Source: Gammaproteobacteria bacterium (GTDB lineage: Bacteria; Pseudomonadota; Gammaproteobacteria; Steroidobacterales; GCA-2729495). Taken from it: DNA of 64,000 bases. The first letter of the stretch is position 1, and each line of letters begins with the position of its first letter. Shown here piece after piece: positions 40,206-50,300 of the stretch. The position numbers and the translations under genes are program-made. The notes beneath the pieces were generated by a model that was not told the DNA's origin, searched no databases, and was given only the letters and a program-made list of their open reading frames with translations. The DNA is taken from contig JADYZO010000107.1 of assembly GCA_020853135.1 (NCBI GenBank), positions 62,001 through 126,000 of the forward strand, in the 5' to 3' direction.

Positions 40206-40940
40206 ATGAGCAGCATTCTCCTCGGCGTCAACGTCGACCATGTGGCCACCTTGCGCCAGGCCCGCGGCACGCGCTTCCCCGATCCGGTGATGGCCGCCTG
40301 GGTGGCCGAGCAGTCCGGGGCCGACAGCATCACGGTGCACCTGCGCGAGGACCGCCGCCACATCCAGGAGCGCGATGTCGAGCTGCTCGCCCGGACCCTG
40401 CAGACCCGCATGAACCTCGAGATGGCGGTGGCCGAGCCCATGCTGGGACTGGCCGAACGGCTGCGACCGGCGGACTGTTGTCTCGTGCCCGAACGGCGCC
40501 CGGAGCTGACCACCGAAGGCGGGCTGGACGTGGCCGGGGACCTCGGGCGCATCCGCGAGGCCACGGCGCGGCTCGCGGCGGCCGGGATCCGCGTGGCGCC
40601 GTTCATCGACCCGGACCCGGCGCAGATCGATGCCTGTGCCGCCGCTGGTGTCCGCATCGTCGAGCTGCACACCGGCGGCTATGCCGAGGCCGTCGATGAG
40701 AGTGGCCGTGCCATTGAACTCGAGCGCCTGCGCGAGGCGGCCCGGTACGCGGTCCGGCTCGGCTTCGACGTGCATGCGGGCCATGGCCTGCACTACCACA
40801 ACGTGCAGCCGGTGGCGGCCATCCGGGAGATCTCCGAGCTCAACATCGGCCATGCGATCGTCGCCCGGGCGGTGTTCGATGGCCTGGCGGGCGCCGTGGC
40901 TGCGATGAAGCGGCTGATGCTCGCCGCCCGCTCGCCATGA
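40206..40940 (+). CDS. pdxJ: Pyridoxine 5'-phosphate synthase
   Basis: [48 protein letters not shown]. Confidence 0.97.
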   Translation: MSSILLGVNVDHVATLRQARGTRFPDPVMAAWVAEQSGADSITVHLREDRRHIQERDVELLARTLQTRMNLEMAVAEPMLGLAERLRPADCCLVPERRPELTTEGGLDVAGDLGRIREATARLAAAGIRVAPFIDPDPAQIDACAAAGVRIVELHTGGYAEAVDESGRAIELERLREAARYAVRLGFDVHAGHGLHYHNVQPVAAIREISELNIGHAIVARAVFDGLAGAVAAMKRLMLAARSP

Positions 40941-41320
40941 TCTTCGGCATCGGCACCGACATCCTGCAGGTGGCGCGGGTCGAGGCGGTCTTCACGCGCT
41001 TCGGCGGGCGCTTCGCCGAGCGGCTGCTCATGCCCGAGGAGCTCGGGCAGTTCCGCCGCACGCGCCAGCCCGTGCGCTTCCTCGCCATGCGCTTCGCCGC
41101 CAAGGAGGCCATCGTCAAGGCCATGGGCACCGGCTTCGCCAACGGCATGTGGCTGCGTGATGCGGGGGTCAGACCCAACGCACTCGGCCGGCCCGAGGTC
41201 GTCTATTCGGCCCGGGGCCAGCGCCTGTGCGAGGAGCTCGGCATCGGCGCCGGCCACCTGACCCTCTCCGACGAAGCCGGGCTGGTGGTGGCCGTGGCCG
41301 TGCTGATGCGCAGGCAGTGA
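40937..41320 (+). CDS. acpS: Holo-[acyl-carrier-protein] synthase
   Basis: [30 protein letters not shown]. Confidence 0.95.
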   Translation: MIFGIGTDILQVARVEAVFTRFGGRFAERLLMPEELGQFRRTRQPVRFLAMRFAAKEAIVKAMGTGFANGMWLRDAGVRPNALGRPEVVYSARGQRLCEELGIGAGHLTLSDEAGLVVAVAVLMRRQ

Positions 41321-41333
41321 GCGGGGAGCGGCC

Positions 41334-42116
41334 ATGACCACCCTGGTGTTCGACATCGAGACCGTGCCCGACGTGGCGCTGGGCCGGCGCCTCTACGACC
41401 TCGATGGCATCGCCGATGGCGAGGTCGCCAAGGCCATGGCCTTCCAGCAGCTGCAGGCCACGGGCAGCGAGTTCCTGCCGCTGCACCAGCAGCGCATCGT
41501 CGCCATCTCGGTGCTGCTGCGCCGCCAGGACGAGCTGAAGGTCTGGAGCCTCGGCCACCCGGACAGCGACGAGGCCGAGCTGGTGCGCCGGTTTTTCGAT
41601 GGCATCGACCGCTATGCACCCGAGCTGGTGTCCTGGAACGGCGGGGGCTTCGACCTGCCGGTCCTGCACTACCGGGCGCTGCTCCACGGCGTGGCATCCC
41701 GGCGCTACTGGGACGTGGGCGAGGATGACCGGGAGTTCCGCTTCAACAACTACCTCAGCCGCTTCCACTGGCGCCATCTCGACCTGATGGATGTGCTGTC
41801 GGGCTTCCAGGGACGCGCGCGCGCCAGGCTCGATGACATCGCGGTGATGCTCGGCTTCCCGGGCAAGCTCGGGATGGACGGCAGCAGGGTCTGGGAGGCG
41901 TACCAGGCGGGTGACATCAGCGGGATCCGCAACTACTGCGAGACCGATGTCATCAACACCTACCTGGTGTACCTGCGGTTCCAGCACATCCGCAGCCTGC
42001 TGGACGAGGCCGGGCTCGCGCACGAACTCGCGCGCCTGCGCGGGATGCTGGCCGGCTCCGGCCAGCCGCACCTTGCGGCCTTCCTCGCGGCCTGGCCGCA
42101 GCCTGCGGGCGCCTGA
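41334..42116 (+). CDS. 3'-5' exonuclease, predicted PolB-like exonuclease 2 family
   Basis: VFDIETVPD, LVSWNGGGFDLPVLHYRAL, CETDVINTYLVYLRF. Confidence 0.85.
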   Translation: MTTLVFDIETVPDVALGRRLYDLDGIADGEVAKAMAFQQLQATGSEFLPLHQQRIVAISVLLRRQDELKVWSLGHPDSDEAELVRRFFDGIDRYAPELVSWNGGGFDLPVLHYRALLHGVASRRYWDVGEDDREFRFNNYLSRFHWRHLDLMDVLSGFQGRARARLDDIAVMLGFPGKLGMDGSRVWEAYQAGDISGIRNYCETDVINTYLVYLRFQHIRSLLDEAGLAHELARLRGMLAGSGQPHLAAFLAAWPQPAGA

Positions 42117-42119
42117 GCA

Positions 42120-43460
42120 ATGGGCGGGCGGCGCGCCATCCGCAGGCTCCGGCACGAGCTGCCGGAGAACGCCGTGGTGCAGGACATGACCATCGAGGGC
42201 CGCGGGCTCACCAGCGTGGCCGGCAAGCGGGTCTTCATCGACGGCGCCATTGCCGGCGAGTCCGTCACCTTCCGGCGGGTGCGCGCGCACCGCGACTATG
42301 ACGAGGGCGAACTGCTGGGGATCGGGGCCCGCTCCCCTGACCGCGTGGAGCCCCGCTGCCCGTATTTCGGCGGCTGTGGCGGCTGCAGCCTGCAGCACCT
42401 GTCCACTGCCGCACAGCTGGCACTCAAGGAACGTGCCCTGGCGGAGAGCCTCGGACGCATCGGCCGGGTGACACCCGGGCGGTTGATGCCGGCGGTGGCG
42501 GGGCCGGCCTGGGGCTATCGCCGGCGTGCACGCCTCAGCGTGCGCGATGTCGCCGGCAAGGGCAGGGTGCTGGTCGGTTTCTCCGAGCGCCACAGCCCGC
42601 GGGTCACCGACATGCGCGGATGCGAGGTGCTGCACCCGGCGGTGGCCGGCCTGATCGATCCCCTGAGCGGGCTGATCGGCAGCCTGTCGATCCGCCAGCG
42701 GGTGCCACAGGTCGAGGCTGCGGTGGCGGACAATGCCACGGTGCTCGTATTCCGCGTGCTGGCGCCGCCGACGGCGGCGGACCGCGCGGCACTGCGCGGG
42801 TTTGGCTGCCAGCACGGTGTGCGGATCCTGCTCCAGGCAGGGGGGGCTGGCTCGATCGAGCCCCTCGACGCACAGGCCGATGGTGGCGAGCTCTGGTACG
42901 CGTTGCCCGACAGCGGCCTGCGCCTGGCGTTCGGACCCACCGACTTCATCCAGGTCAACAGCGCCATCAACGGGCGCATGATCAGCCTGGCGCTGGAGTT
43001 GCTCGCCCCGCACGCCGGCATGCGCCTGCTCGATCTGTACTGCGGCATCGGCAACTTCACGCTGCCCCTGGCGCGACAGGCGGGCAGCGTGCTGGGCGTG
43101 GAGGGCGAAGCCGCCATGGTGGAGCGGGCGCGGGCGAATGCGCAGCTGAACGGCATCGCCAATGCCGGGTTCGCCGTGGCCGACCTGTCCACGGCCGACG
43201 GTGCCGGCAGCTGGGCGGGCGGGCGCTTCGACGCCGTGCTGCTCGACCCGCCGCGGGCCGGGGCGGCGGCCATGCTCGCGCCGCTGGCGCAGACCGCCGC
43301 CCGGCGCATCCTCTACGTTTCCTGCCACCCCGGGACGCTGGCACGCGATGCCGGTGTGCTGGTGCACGAGCACGGCTATCGGCTGGCCGCCGCCGGCATC
43401 CTCGACATGTTCCCCGCCACCAGCCACGTCGAGTCCGTGGCGCTGTTCGAAAGGGACTGA
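42120..43460 (+). CDS. rlmD: 23S rRNA (uracil(1939)-C(5))-methyltransferase RlmD
   Basis: TRAM domain, CPYFGGCGGCSLQHL Fe-S motif, DLYCGIGNFTLPLAR, LDPPRAGAA. Confidence 0.94.
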   Translation: MGGRRAIRRLRHELPENAVVQDMTIEGRGLTSVAGKRVFIDGAIAGESVTFRRVRAHRDYDEGELLGIGARSPDRVEPRCPYFGGCGGCSLQHLSTAAQLALKERALAESLGRIGRVTPGRLMPAVAGPAWGYRRRARLSVRDVAGKGRVLVGFSERHSPRVTDMRGCEVLHPAVAGLIDPLSGLIGSLSIRQRVPQVEAAVADNATVLVFRVLAPPTAADRAALRGFGCQHGVRILLQAGGAGSIEPLDAQADGGELWYALPDSGLRLAFGPTDFIQVNSAINGRMISLALELLAPHAGMRLLDLYCGIGNFTLPLARQAGSVLGVEGEAAMVERARANAQLNGIANAGFAVADLSTADGAGSWAGGRFDAVLLDPPRAGAAAMLAPLAQTAARRILYVSCHPGTLARDAGVLVHEHGYRLAAAGILDMFPATSHVESVALFERD

Positions 43461-43951
43461 TGCCGATGGCGGGGTTGCTCCTGCGTGTCATCCTCACCGG
43501 GCAGCGCCTGGAGGTGATCGAGGGCGGGGCCTGCCGCATCAGCTACGCGGTGTCCACCTCCCGCTACGGCCCGGGCGAGCGCCAGGGAAGCCAATGCACG
43601 CCCCGTGGCCGCCACGTCGTCCGTGCCCGCATCGGTGCCGGACTGCCGCGCGGCGCCGTGCTGCGGGCCCGTCGTGCGACCGGCGAGCTGTGGACACCGG
43701 CGCTGGCCGCGCGCTGCCCGGGGCGCGACTGGATCCTCAGCCGCATCCTCTGGCTGTCGGGCAGCGAACCGGGGCGCAACCGCCTCGGGAACGTCGACAG
43801 CATGCGCCGCTTCATCTATATCCACGGCACGCCTGACAGCGAACCCATGGGCGTACCCTTCTCCCACGGCTGCATCAGGATGCGCAATGCGGATGTCATC
43901 GAACTGTTCGACAGGGTGGAGGCCGGGACGCCGGTCGACATCGTGCCCTGA
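43460..43951 (+). CDS. YkuD (L,D-transpeptidase fold) protein without obvious signal peptide
   Basis: YIHGTPDSEPMGVPFSHGCIRMRNADVIELF catalytic motif (HGT...SHGCIRM). Confidence 0.88.
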   Translation: MPMAGLLLRVILTGQRLEVIEGGACRISYAVSTSRYGPGERQGSQCTPRGRHVVRARIGAGLPRGAVLRARRATGELWTPALAARCPGRDWILSRILWLSGSEPGRNRLGNVDSMRRFIYIHGTPDSEPMGVPFSHGCIRMRNADVIELFDRVEAGTPVDIVP

Positions 43952-43977
43952 GCGCACCGCCACCCCGGCATGACCTC

Positions 43978-45024
43978 ATGACGCTCGGCCCCCTCATGAT
44001 CGACGTCGCCGGCCTGGCCCTGACGGCCGGGGAGCGCGAGCAGCTGGCCGATCCGCTGGTGGGTGGCGTGATCCTCTTCGCGCGCAACTTCGCCGACCGC
44101 GGGCAGTTGCAGGCCCTCACCGCGGAGATCCGCGACGTGCGCCATCCCGCGCCGCTGATTGCCGTCGACCAGGAGGGCGGGCGCGTGCAGCGCTTCCGCA
44201 CCGGTTTCACGCTGCTGCCGCCCCTGCGCTGGCTCGGGCACCAGTACGACGCGGATGCCGACCGGGCCCGCCACCTCGCCCGGGCCTGTGGCTGGATCAT
44301 GGCGGCGGAGCTCGTGGAGGCCGGTGTGGATTTCAGCTTCGCACCCTGCGTGGACCTCGACTGGGGACTGAGCGGGGTGATCGGCGACCGCGCCCTGCAC
44401 CGCGATCCCGACGCCGTGGCCAGCCTGGCGCTCTCGTACATGCAGGGGATGCGCGCCGCGGGCATGGCGGCGGTGGCCAAGCACTTCCCGGGGCATGGTG
44501 CCGTGACGGCCGATTCGCACCATGAGCTGCCCGTGGACCGGCGGTCGCTGCCGGAGATCGACGAGGACATCGCACCCTACCTGCGGCTGATCGACCATGG
44601 CCTGGCCGGCATCATGGTGGCGCATGTGCGCTATCCCCGGGTCGATGACCGCATCGCGAGCCTGTCGCCCCTGTGGCTGCGTGGCCAGCTGCGCCAGCGC
44701 CTGGGCTTCCAGGGGGCCATTTTCACCGATGACCTGAGCATGGCGGGTGCGTCGGTCGCAGGAAGCACCACCGAGCGCGTGCGCCAGGCGCTGGCTGCCG
44801 GTGCCGACATGGCCCTCGTCTGCAACGATCCGGTGGCCGCGGCCGGCGCACTCGGGGGGCTGGCCGGCTTCAGCGACCCGGCCGCGCATGCACGCCTCGT
44901 GGCGATGCGGGCCCGGCCGGTGCGGCCGGGTGAGCCCCCGCTGCGTGAGCATGCCGACTGGCAGCGGGCTACTGCCCAGCTGGCAGCGGCCCTCGACCGA
45001 CCGCCGCTCGACCTGCGTGGCTGA
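43978..45024 (+). CDS. nagZ: Beta-N-acetylhexosaminidase NagZ
   Basis: AVDQEGGRVQRFRTGFTLLPP, KHFPGHGAVTADSHHELPVD. Confidence 0.95.
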   Translation: MTLGPLMIDVAGLALTAGEREQLADPLVGGVILFARNFADRGQLQALTAEIRDVRHPAPLIAVDQEGGRVQRFRTGFTLLPPLRWLGHQYDADADRARHLARACGWIMAAELVEAGVDFSFAPCVDLDWGLSGVIGDRALHRDPDAVASLALSYMQGMRAAGMAAVAKHFPGHGAVTADSHHELPVDRRSLPEIDEDIAPYLRLIDHGLAGIMVAHVRYPRVDDRIASLSPLWLRGQLRQRLGFQGAIFTDDLSMAGASVAGSTTERVRQALAAGADMALVCNDPVAAAGALGGLAGFSDPAAHARLVAMRARPVRPGEPPLREHADWQRATAQLAAALDRPPLDLRG

Positions 45025-45574
45025 GCCGCCCGTTCCCGGTGCGCGCCTGCTGGTGCCCGCGGCCCGGGTCGCGCGGGCCTGGACGCGCCTGGCCGCGGGG
45101 CTGCAGCCGCTGGTCGATGCCACCGGCTGCGTCTTCATCGGCGTCATGGTCGGCGGGATGGTGCCGCTGGTGGAGATCGCCCGGCGGCTAAGCGGAGACT
45201 TCGTCCTCGACTACTGCCAGCTGAGCCGCTACCGGGATGCCCGCACCGGCGGGGAGTTGCGCTGGATCAGCCGGCCGCAGCAACCGCTGCAGGGACGGCT
45301 GGTCGTGCTGGTGGACGACATCTTCGACGAAGGCCACACGCTCGCCGAACTGCGCCGCCATTGCCTGGAGGCCGGCGCAACGCGCGTCGTGGCCGCGGTG
45401 CTGGTGCGCAAGCGCCATGACCGGCCGGTGGCGGGGCCGCTGCCGGAATTCGTCGGCCTGGAGGTCGGGGATGAGTTCGTCTTCGGTTGTGGCATGGACC
45501 ACCAGGGGCGCTGGCGGCACCTGCCCGGCATCTACGCACTGGCCGGGCCGTCGGCCGGTGGCGCTCCGCCCTGA
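45017..45574 (+). CDS. Hypoxanthine-guanine phosphoribosyltransferase family (GTG start)
   Basis: VVLVDDIFDEGHTLAELRRHC PRPP motif, phosphoribosyltransferase fold; downstream of nagZ. Confidence 0.85.
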   Translation: MAEPPVPGARLLVPAARVARAWTRLAAGLQPLVDATGCVFIGVMVGGMVPLVEIARRLSGDFVLDYCQLSRYRDARTGGELRWISRPQQPLQGRLVVLVDDIFDEGHTLAELRRHCLEAGATRVVAAVLVRKRHDRPVAGPLPEFVGLEVGDEFVFGCGMDHQGRWRHLPGIYALAGPSAGGAPP

Positions 45575-45764
45575 ACGGGTGCGCCGTGGCCAGCGGGCAC
45601 TGACGTCCGCAGGCGGGCCTTGGCGCAAGGCGGTGACCGCTGTCACAGACCGGGCACGGGACGCCACCTAACATCCACCATCGGGTTGCTGCCTTGCCGG
45701 ACCGCTGCGCCGGCAGGCAGCTGCCGGTTCACGTGGTATCAGTTCAGAATATCCTGACAAGTCG

Positions 45765-46706
45765 ATGAAAGATATTGATAAAAACGTCCTGATCCAGGCG
45801 CTGGAGCAGCTGCCCATTGGCACCCTGATCATCGATGCGCGCCAGGAGCACTGGCCCGTGGTCTACATGAATGCCATCGTCGGCCAGCTCGTCGGGCTGG
45901 ATACGGACAGCCTGCTCGGCTGTCCCTGGCGCGGCCTGCTGGTGGACCCGGAAGAACTGCTGCCCCAGCGCGAGCGCCTGCTCGGCAACCCCTCCCTCGT
46001 GGTGCGCCACCTGCGCCAGCGCTGGCAGTCGCGTTCGGGCGAGCCCGTGGACATGACCCTGCAGGTCTCGCCGCTGTTTGCCCGGCCCGGGCAGCCCGCG
46101 TACTGGCTGGTCACCGTCGATGCCGATCCGCGCGGCGGCGAGTCCTCCGGCGAGGACACGCTGCGCCTGGCGCTGCGCGATGCGCAGCTGCGGCTGCGGC
46201 AACTGGATCGCAGTGATGCCACCACGGGCCTGGCGAACCGCCAGAGTTTCCTCGAGGTGGTGCAGCGCGACTGGGCGATTGCCAGCCGCGAGCAGCGGCG
46301 CATCAGCGTCATCGTCTTCGAGGTCGATGCCTTCGACCGCTACCGGGACCTCTACGGCAGGCATGCCGCAGACTCCTGCCTGCGCAAGGTGGCGCATGCC
46401 ATCAACGGCTCGCTGCGCCGGGGCGGGGACGTGGCAGCCCGCCTGGCCGACAACCGGTTCGCGGTACTGGTGGGTGGCAGCGAGGAGGCGCAGGTGCGCC
46501 AGTTCGCCGAGCAGATCGCGCGCAAGGTCCGCCACCTGGCGATCCATCACCCGCGCTCGCCGGCTGGCCGCTACCTCACTGTCTCGGTGGGTGTCGGCAG
46601 CGAGGTTCCGCCAGGCGGGGCAGGCGAGAGCACGCTGCTGCAGAAGGCGGAAGCCGAACTCGCACGTCCGGCCAGCGCAGCCGGCCAGGTGCTCGGGGCG
46701 GGCTGA
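45765..46706 (+). CDS. PAS + degenerate GGDEF domain protein
   Basis: PAS-like N-term; GGDEF-fold ATTGLANRQSFLEVV...; active-site position reads ADNRF instead of GG(D/E)EF, RxxD I-site retained (RGGD). Confidence 0.88.
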   Translation: MKDIDKNVLIQALEQLPIGTLIIDARQEHWPVVYMNAIVGQLVGLDTDSLLGCPWRGLLVDPEELLPQRERLLGNPSLVVRHLRQRWQSRSGEPVDMTLQVSPLFARPGQPAYWLVTVDADPRGGESSGEDTLRLALRDAQLRLRQLDRSDATTGLANRQSFLEVVQRDWAIASREQRRISVIVFEVDAFDRYRDLYGRHAADSCLRKVAHAINGSLRRGGDVAARLADNRFAVLVGGSEEAQVRQFAEQIARKVRHLAIHHPRSPAGRYLTVSVGVGSEVPPGGAGESTLLQKAEAELARPASAAGQVLGAG

Positions 46707-46755
46707 GGCGGACATCCGCTGGCGCGGGTCCCGCGGGGTCCGCGCGCCTGTCGCG

Positions 46756-47388
46756 TCAGGACTCCTCGTCGGTGGCAGCCGCCGGGCCCTCGTCCCCGGT
46801 TCCGGCCGGTGCCTTCACCGCGATGATCACGCCGAATGCCGGATGGTCGAAATACTGCAGGGCGGTGCCGCGCAGCCGTCGGCCCTGGCGGATGCGCCAG
46901 TTCCCGCCCGCCGCCTCGCCGGCAGCGGACAGCGACACATCGACCAGCACATGCAGGTAGCGTTCGCGATAGAGGGTGAGCGCGCCGCTGAGTCCGGCCT
47001 GCAGCGCTGCCTCGGGCAGCGGCGTCGGCCGCGCCTGCGCCTGCGGCTCCACGGCCTGGGTCCAGCCGCCGTGATAGAGCAGCTGGTAGCCCGGCCCGCG
47101 GCGCAGGCGCGCGGCGAGGTTGCCGAGGCGCAAGGCCCCCGGGGCCAGCGGCGTGGTTTCGGTGGATGCGCCAGGGTCGGGGGCCGGGGCTGCCCGCGGC
47201 GCGAGTGGCGCAGGCACCTCCGGGGTATTGCCGCGCTGGTCGAGGTGGCGGAACACCACGATCTCCACCTCGTAGGCGCCGGCCATCGCGGACGCAGGCC
47301 ACAGCGCGGGTGACATCGCGAGCAGGGCGAGGAACAGGGTGCTCGCGCCGCGGCCGGCTGCGGTTCGGCGGTCTGGCATGGGCCTCAT
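46756..47388 (-). CDS. csiV: CsiV family exported protein
   Basis: YEVEIVVFRHLDQRGNTPE N-term after signal peptide, YLHVLVDVSL, FDHPAFGVIIAV; adjacent to mfd. Confidence 0.8.
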   Translation of the reverse strand: MRPMPDRRTAAGRGASTLFLALLAMSPALWPASAMAGAYEVEIVVFRHLDQRGNTPEVPAPLAPRAAPAPDPGASTETTPLAPGALRLGNLAARLRRGPGYQLLYHGGWTQAVEPQAQARPTPLPEAALQAGLSGALTLYRERYLHVLVDVSLSAAGEAAGGNWRIRQGRRLRGTALQYFDHPAFGVIIAVKAPAGTGDEGPAAATDEES

Positions 47389-50300
47389 GATGCCATGTCG
47401 GCCCGGCGGGCGGCAGCCGCACCGCCGCCTGCCGGCGTGGCCGCGAGTTGCGCCAGCAGGTGGCCGGCGTAGGCCAGCCGTTCTTCGGGTTCGTTCATCT
47501 GCGCACGGAAGACGAGCCGCTGGCGCGGGTCCAGGCGGAACTGCCTGGGGTCCGCGCCGATCAGGCGGACCAGCACCGCCGGGTCCACCTGCGTGGCCTG
47601 GGCGAATTCCACGCTCCCGCCGCCGCTGCCGGCCGTCAGGCGCGCGATGCCGAGCGCGCGGGCCTGCAGCCGCAGCCCGGCGATGCGCAGCAGGTTGGCC
47701 GTGGCCGGGGGCAGGTGGCCGAAGCGGTCCGCCAGTTCGCGCCCGAGTTCCGCCAGGGCGCCGGCGCCATCCGCATTGGCGATGCGCTTGTAGAGCACCA
47801 GGCGGAGGTGGATGTCGGGCAGGTACTCCTCGGGCAGCAAGGCCGGGACGTGCAGGTCGATCTCCGGACCGCGCCCGGCACCCTGTCCGGGATCGATCTC
47901 GATGCCCTTCTCCAGGGCCTGCACGGTGCGGGCCAGCATCTCGTTGTAGAGCGCGAAGCCGATTTCCTGGATCTGCCCGCTCTGGCCTTCGCCCAGCAAC
48001 TCCCCGGCGCCGCGGATCTCCAGATCATGGGTCGCGAGCAGGAAGCCGGCGCCGAGGTCCTCGAGCGCCTCCATCGCCTCCAGGCGCTGGCGCGCATCGG
48101 CCTGCAGCGCCTCGCGCGGCGGCGCCAGCAGGTAGGCGAAGGCCTGGTGGTGGGAGCGGCCGACCCGGCCCCGCAGCTGGTGCAGCTGCGCCAGGCCGAA
48201 CTGCTCGGCCTGGTCGATGATGATGGTGTTGGCGGTGGGCACGTCGAGTCCGCTCTCGATGATGGCGGTGCAGACGAGGATGTCGAAGCGGCGGTGGTAG
48301 AAATCGAGCATCACGCGCTCGAGTTCCCGCTCATGCATCTGGCCGTGGGCGACCTCCAGGCGCGCCTCGGGCATGATCTTCGCCACCTGCGCCGCCACCG
48401 CGCCGATGTCCTGGATGCGGTTGTGCACGAAATAGACCTGGCCGCCACGCTGCAGTTCGCGCAGGCAGGCTTCGCGGACCAGCTGCGCGCTCCAGGTGCT
48501 GAGGAAGGTCTTGATGGCCAGGCGCGATTCCGGCGGCGTGGTGATCAGCGAGAGCTGCCGCAGGTCGCCGAGCGCCATGTTGAGCGTGCGCGGGATGGGC
48601 GTGGCCGTCAGCGTGAGGATGTCCACCTCCGCGCGCAGGCCCTTGAGCTGTTCCTTGTGGCGCACGCCGAAGCGGTGTTCCTCGTCGATGATGACGAGGC
48701 CGAGGTTCCTGAAGGCCGCGTCCTTCTGCAGCAGGCGATGGGTGCCGATGACGATGTCGACCTGGCCCGCGGCGAGCCGTTGCAGCACCTGCCGGTGTTC
48801 CTGTGCGGTCCTGAAGCGCGAGAGCACTTCCACCGTCACCGGCCAGTCGGCGAAGCGGTCGGCGAAGGTCTCGTGGTGCTGCTGGGCCAGCAGCGTGGTC
48901 GGCACCAGCACGGCGACCTGGCGGCCACTGCTGACGGCGGCAAAGGCGGCGCGCAGGGCGACCTCGGTCTTGCCGAAGCCGACATCCCCGCACACCAGCC
49001 GGTCCATGGGCCGGGGGCTGGCGAGGTCCGCCAGCACCTGGTCGATCGCGCTGGCCTGGTCCTCGGTCAGCGTGAAGGGGAATCCGGCCGCAAAGGCCTC
49101 GTAGCCCTGCGGATCCAGCGCCGTGCTGTGGCCGGGCCGCGCGGCGCGCCGCGCGTAGAGTTCGAGCAGCTCGGCGGCCACGTCGCGGATCTTCTCGGCG
49201 GCACGCCGCCGCGCCTTCTGCCACTGGTCAGTGCCGAGGCGGTGGAGCGGCGCGAGTTCCGGGGCGGCGCCGCTGTAGCGCGACACCAGGTCGAGCGAGC
49301 TCACCGGGACGTGCAGCCGGTCGCCACCGGCGTACCCGATCGTGACGAACTCCGCGGCCGTGCCCTCGATGCTCATGCGGGTCAGGCCCACGTAACGGCC
49401 GACGCCGTGGTCGATGTGCACCACCGGGGCGCCGACCCGCAGGTCCGTGAGGTCGCTGACGACGGACTCCGGGTCCCGCCCGCGCCGCCGGCGCCGGCGC
49501 GGGCGCGCGGGCTGGCCGAACAGTTCCTGCTCGGCCAGCAGGGTGATGCCGGCATCGGGCAGATCGACGCCGCGTTCCAGGCTGGCGGTGGCCAGTCCCA
49601 CGCGGCGCGGGCTGGCGAGGAAGGCGGCCCAGTCACTGACCGGTTCCGGAGGCTCGCCCTGGCGCGTCAGCAGGTCGGCCAGCCACTCGCGGCGGCCGGG
49701 GGACTCCACGGCGAACAGCAGGCGCCCGGTGCCTGCGGCGAGAAAGCTGCCGAGCCGCTCGCCGGGGTCGGTCTCGCGTGCGTTGAGCAACAGCACGGGC
49801 GCGGCGGTCGCCGGCAGGCTGGTGCTGCCGGTCGCTGGCGGGAATGGCGCGGCAACTGTCTCGAGGTACACGAGCGGATGGGCGGCGAGGCGTTCAGCGT
49901 GCTCCGCGGGCGGGCAGTAGACTTCCGCGGGCTGCAGCAGGGGGCGCTCGCGGTCCGCGCCGAGCTGCTCGTGGCGTTCCCGGGCCTGTTGCCAGGCCTG
50001 CTCGAATGCGTCCCCGAGGTTGTCCGGGGCCACGACCAGCGTGTCGGCCGGCAGGTAGTCCCAGATCGTCGCCGTCGTCTCGAAGAACAGCGGCAGGTAG
50101 CTTTCCACGCCGGCGGGCCGGCGGCGTTCGGAGACCTCGCGGTAGATGACCGATTCGGCCGGGTTGCCCTCGAAGCGGCGCCGGTAGCGCTGGCGGAACT
50201 GGCGGATGGACTCGGTGTAGTTGGGCAGTTCACGGGCGGGCAGCGTGTCCAGCGCCGCGAGCGGGTCGCCGGAGAGCTGCGTGTCCGGGTCGAAGGTGCG

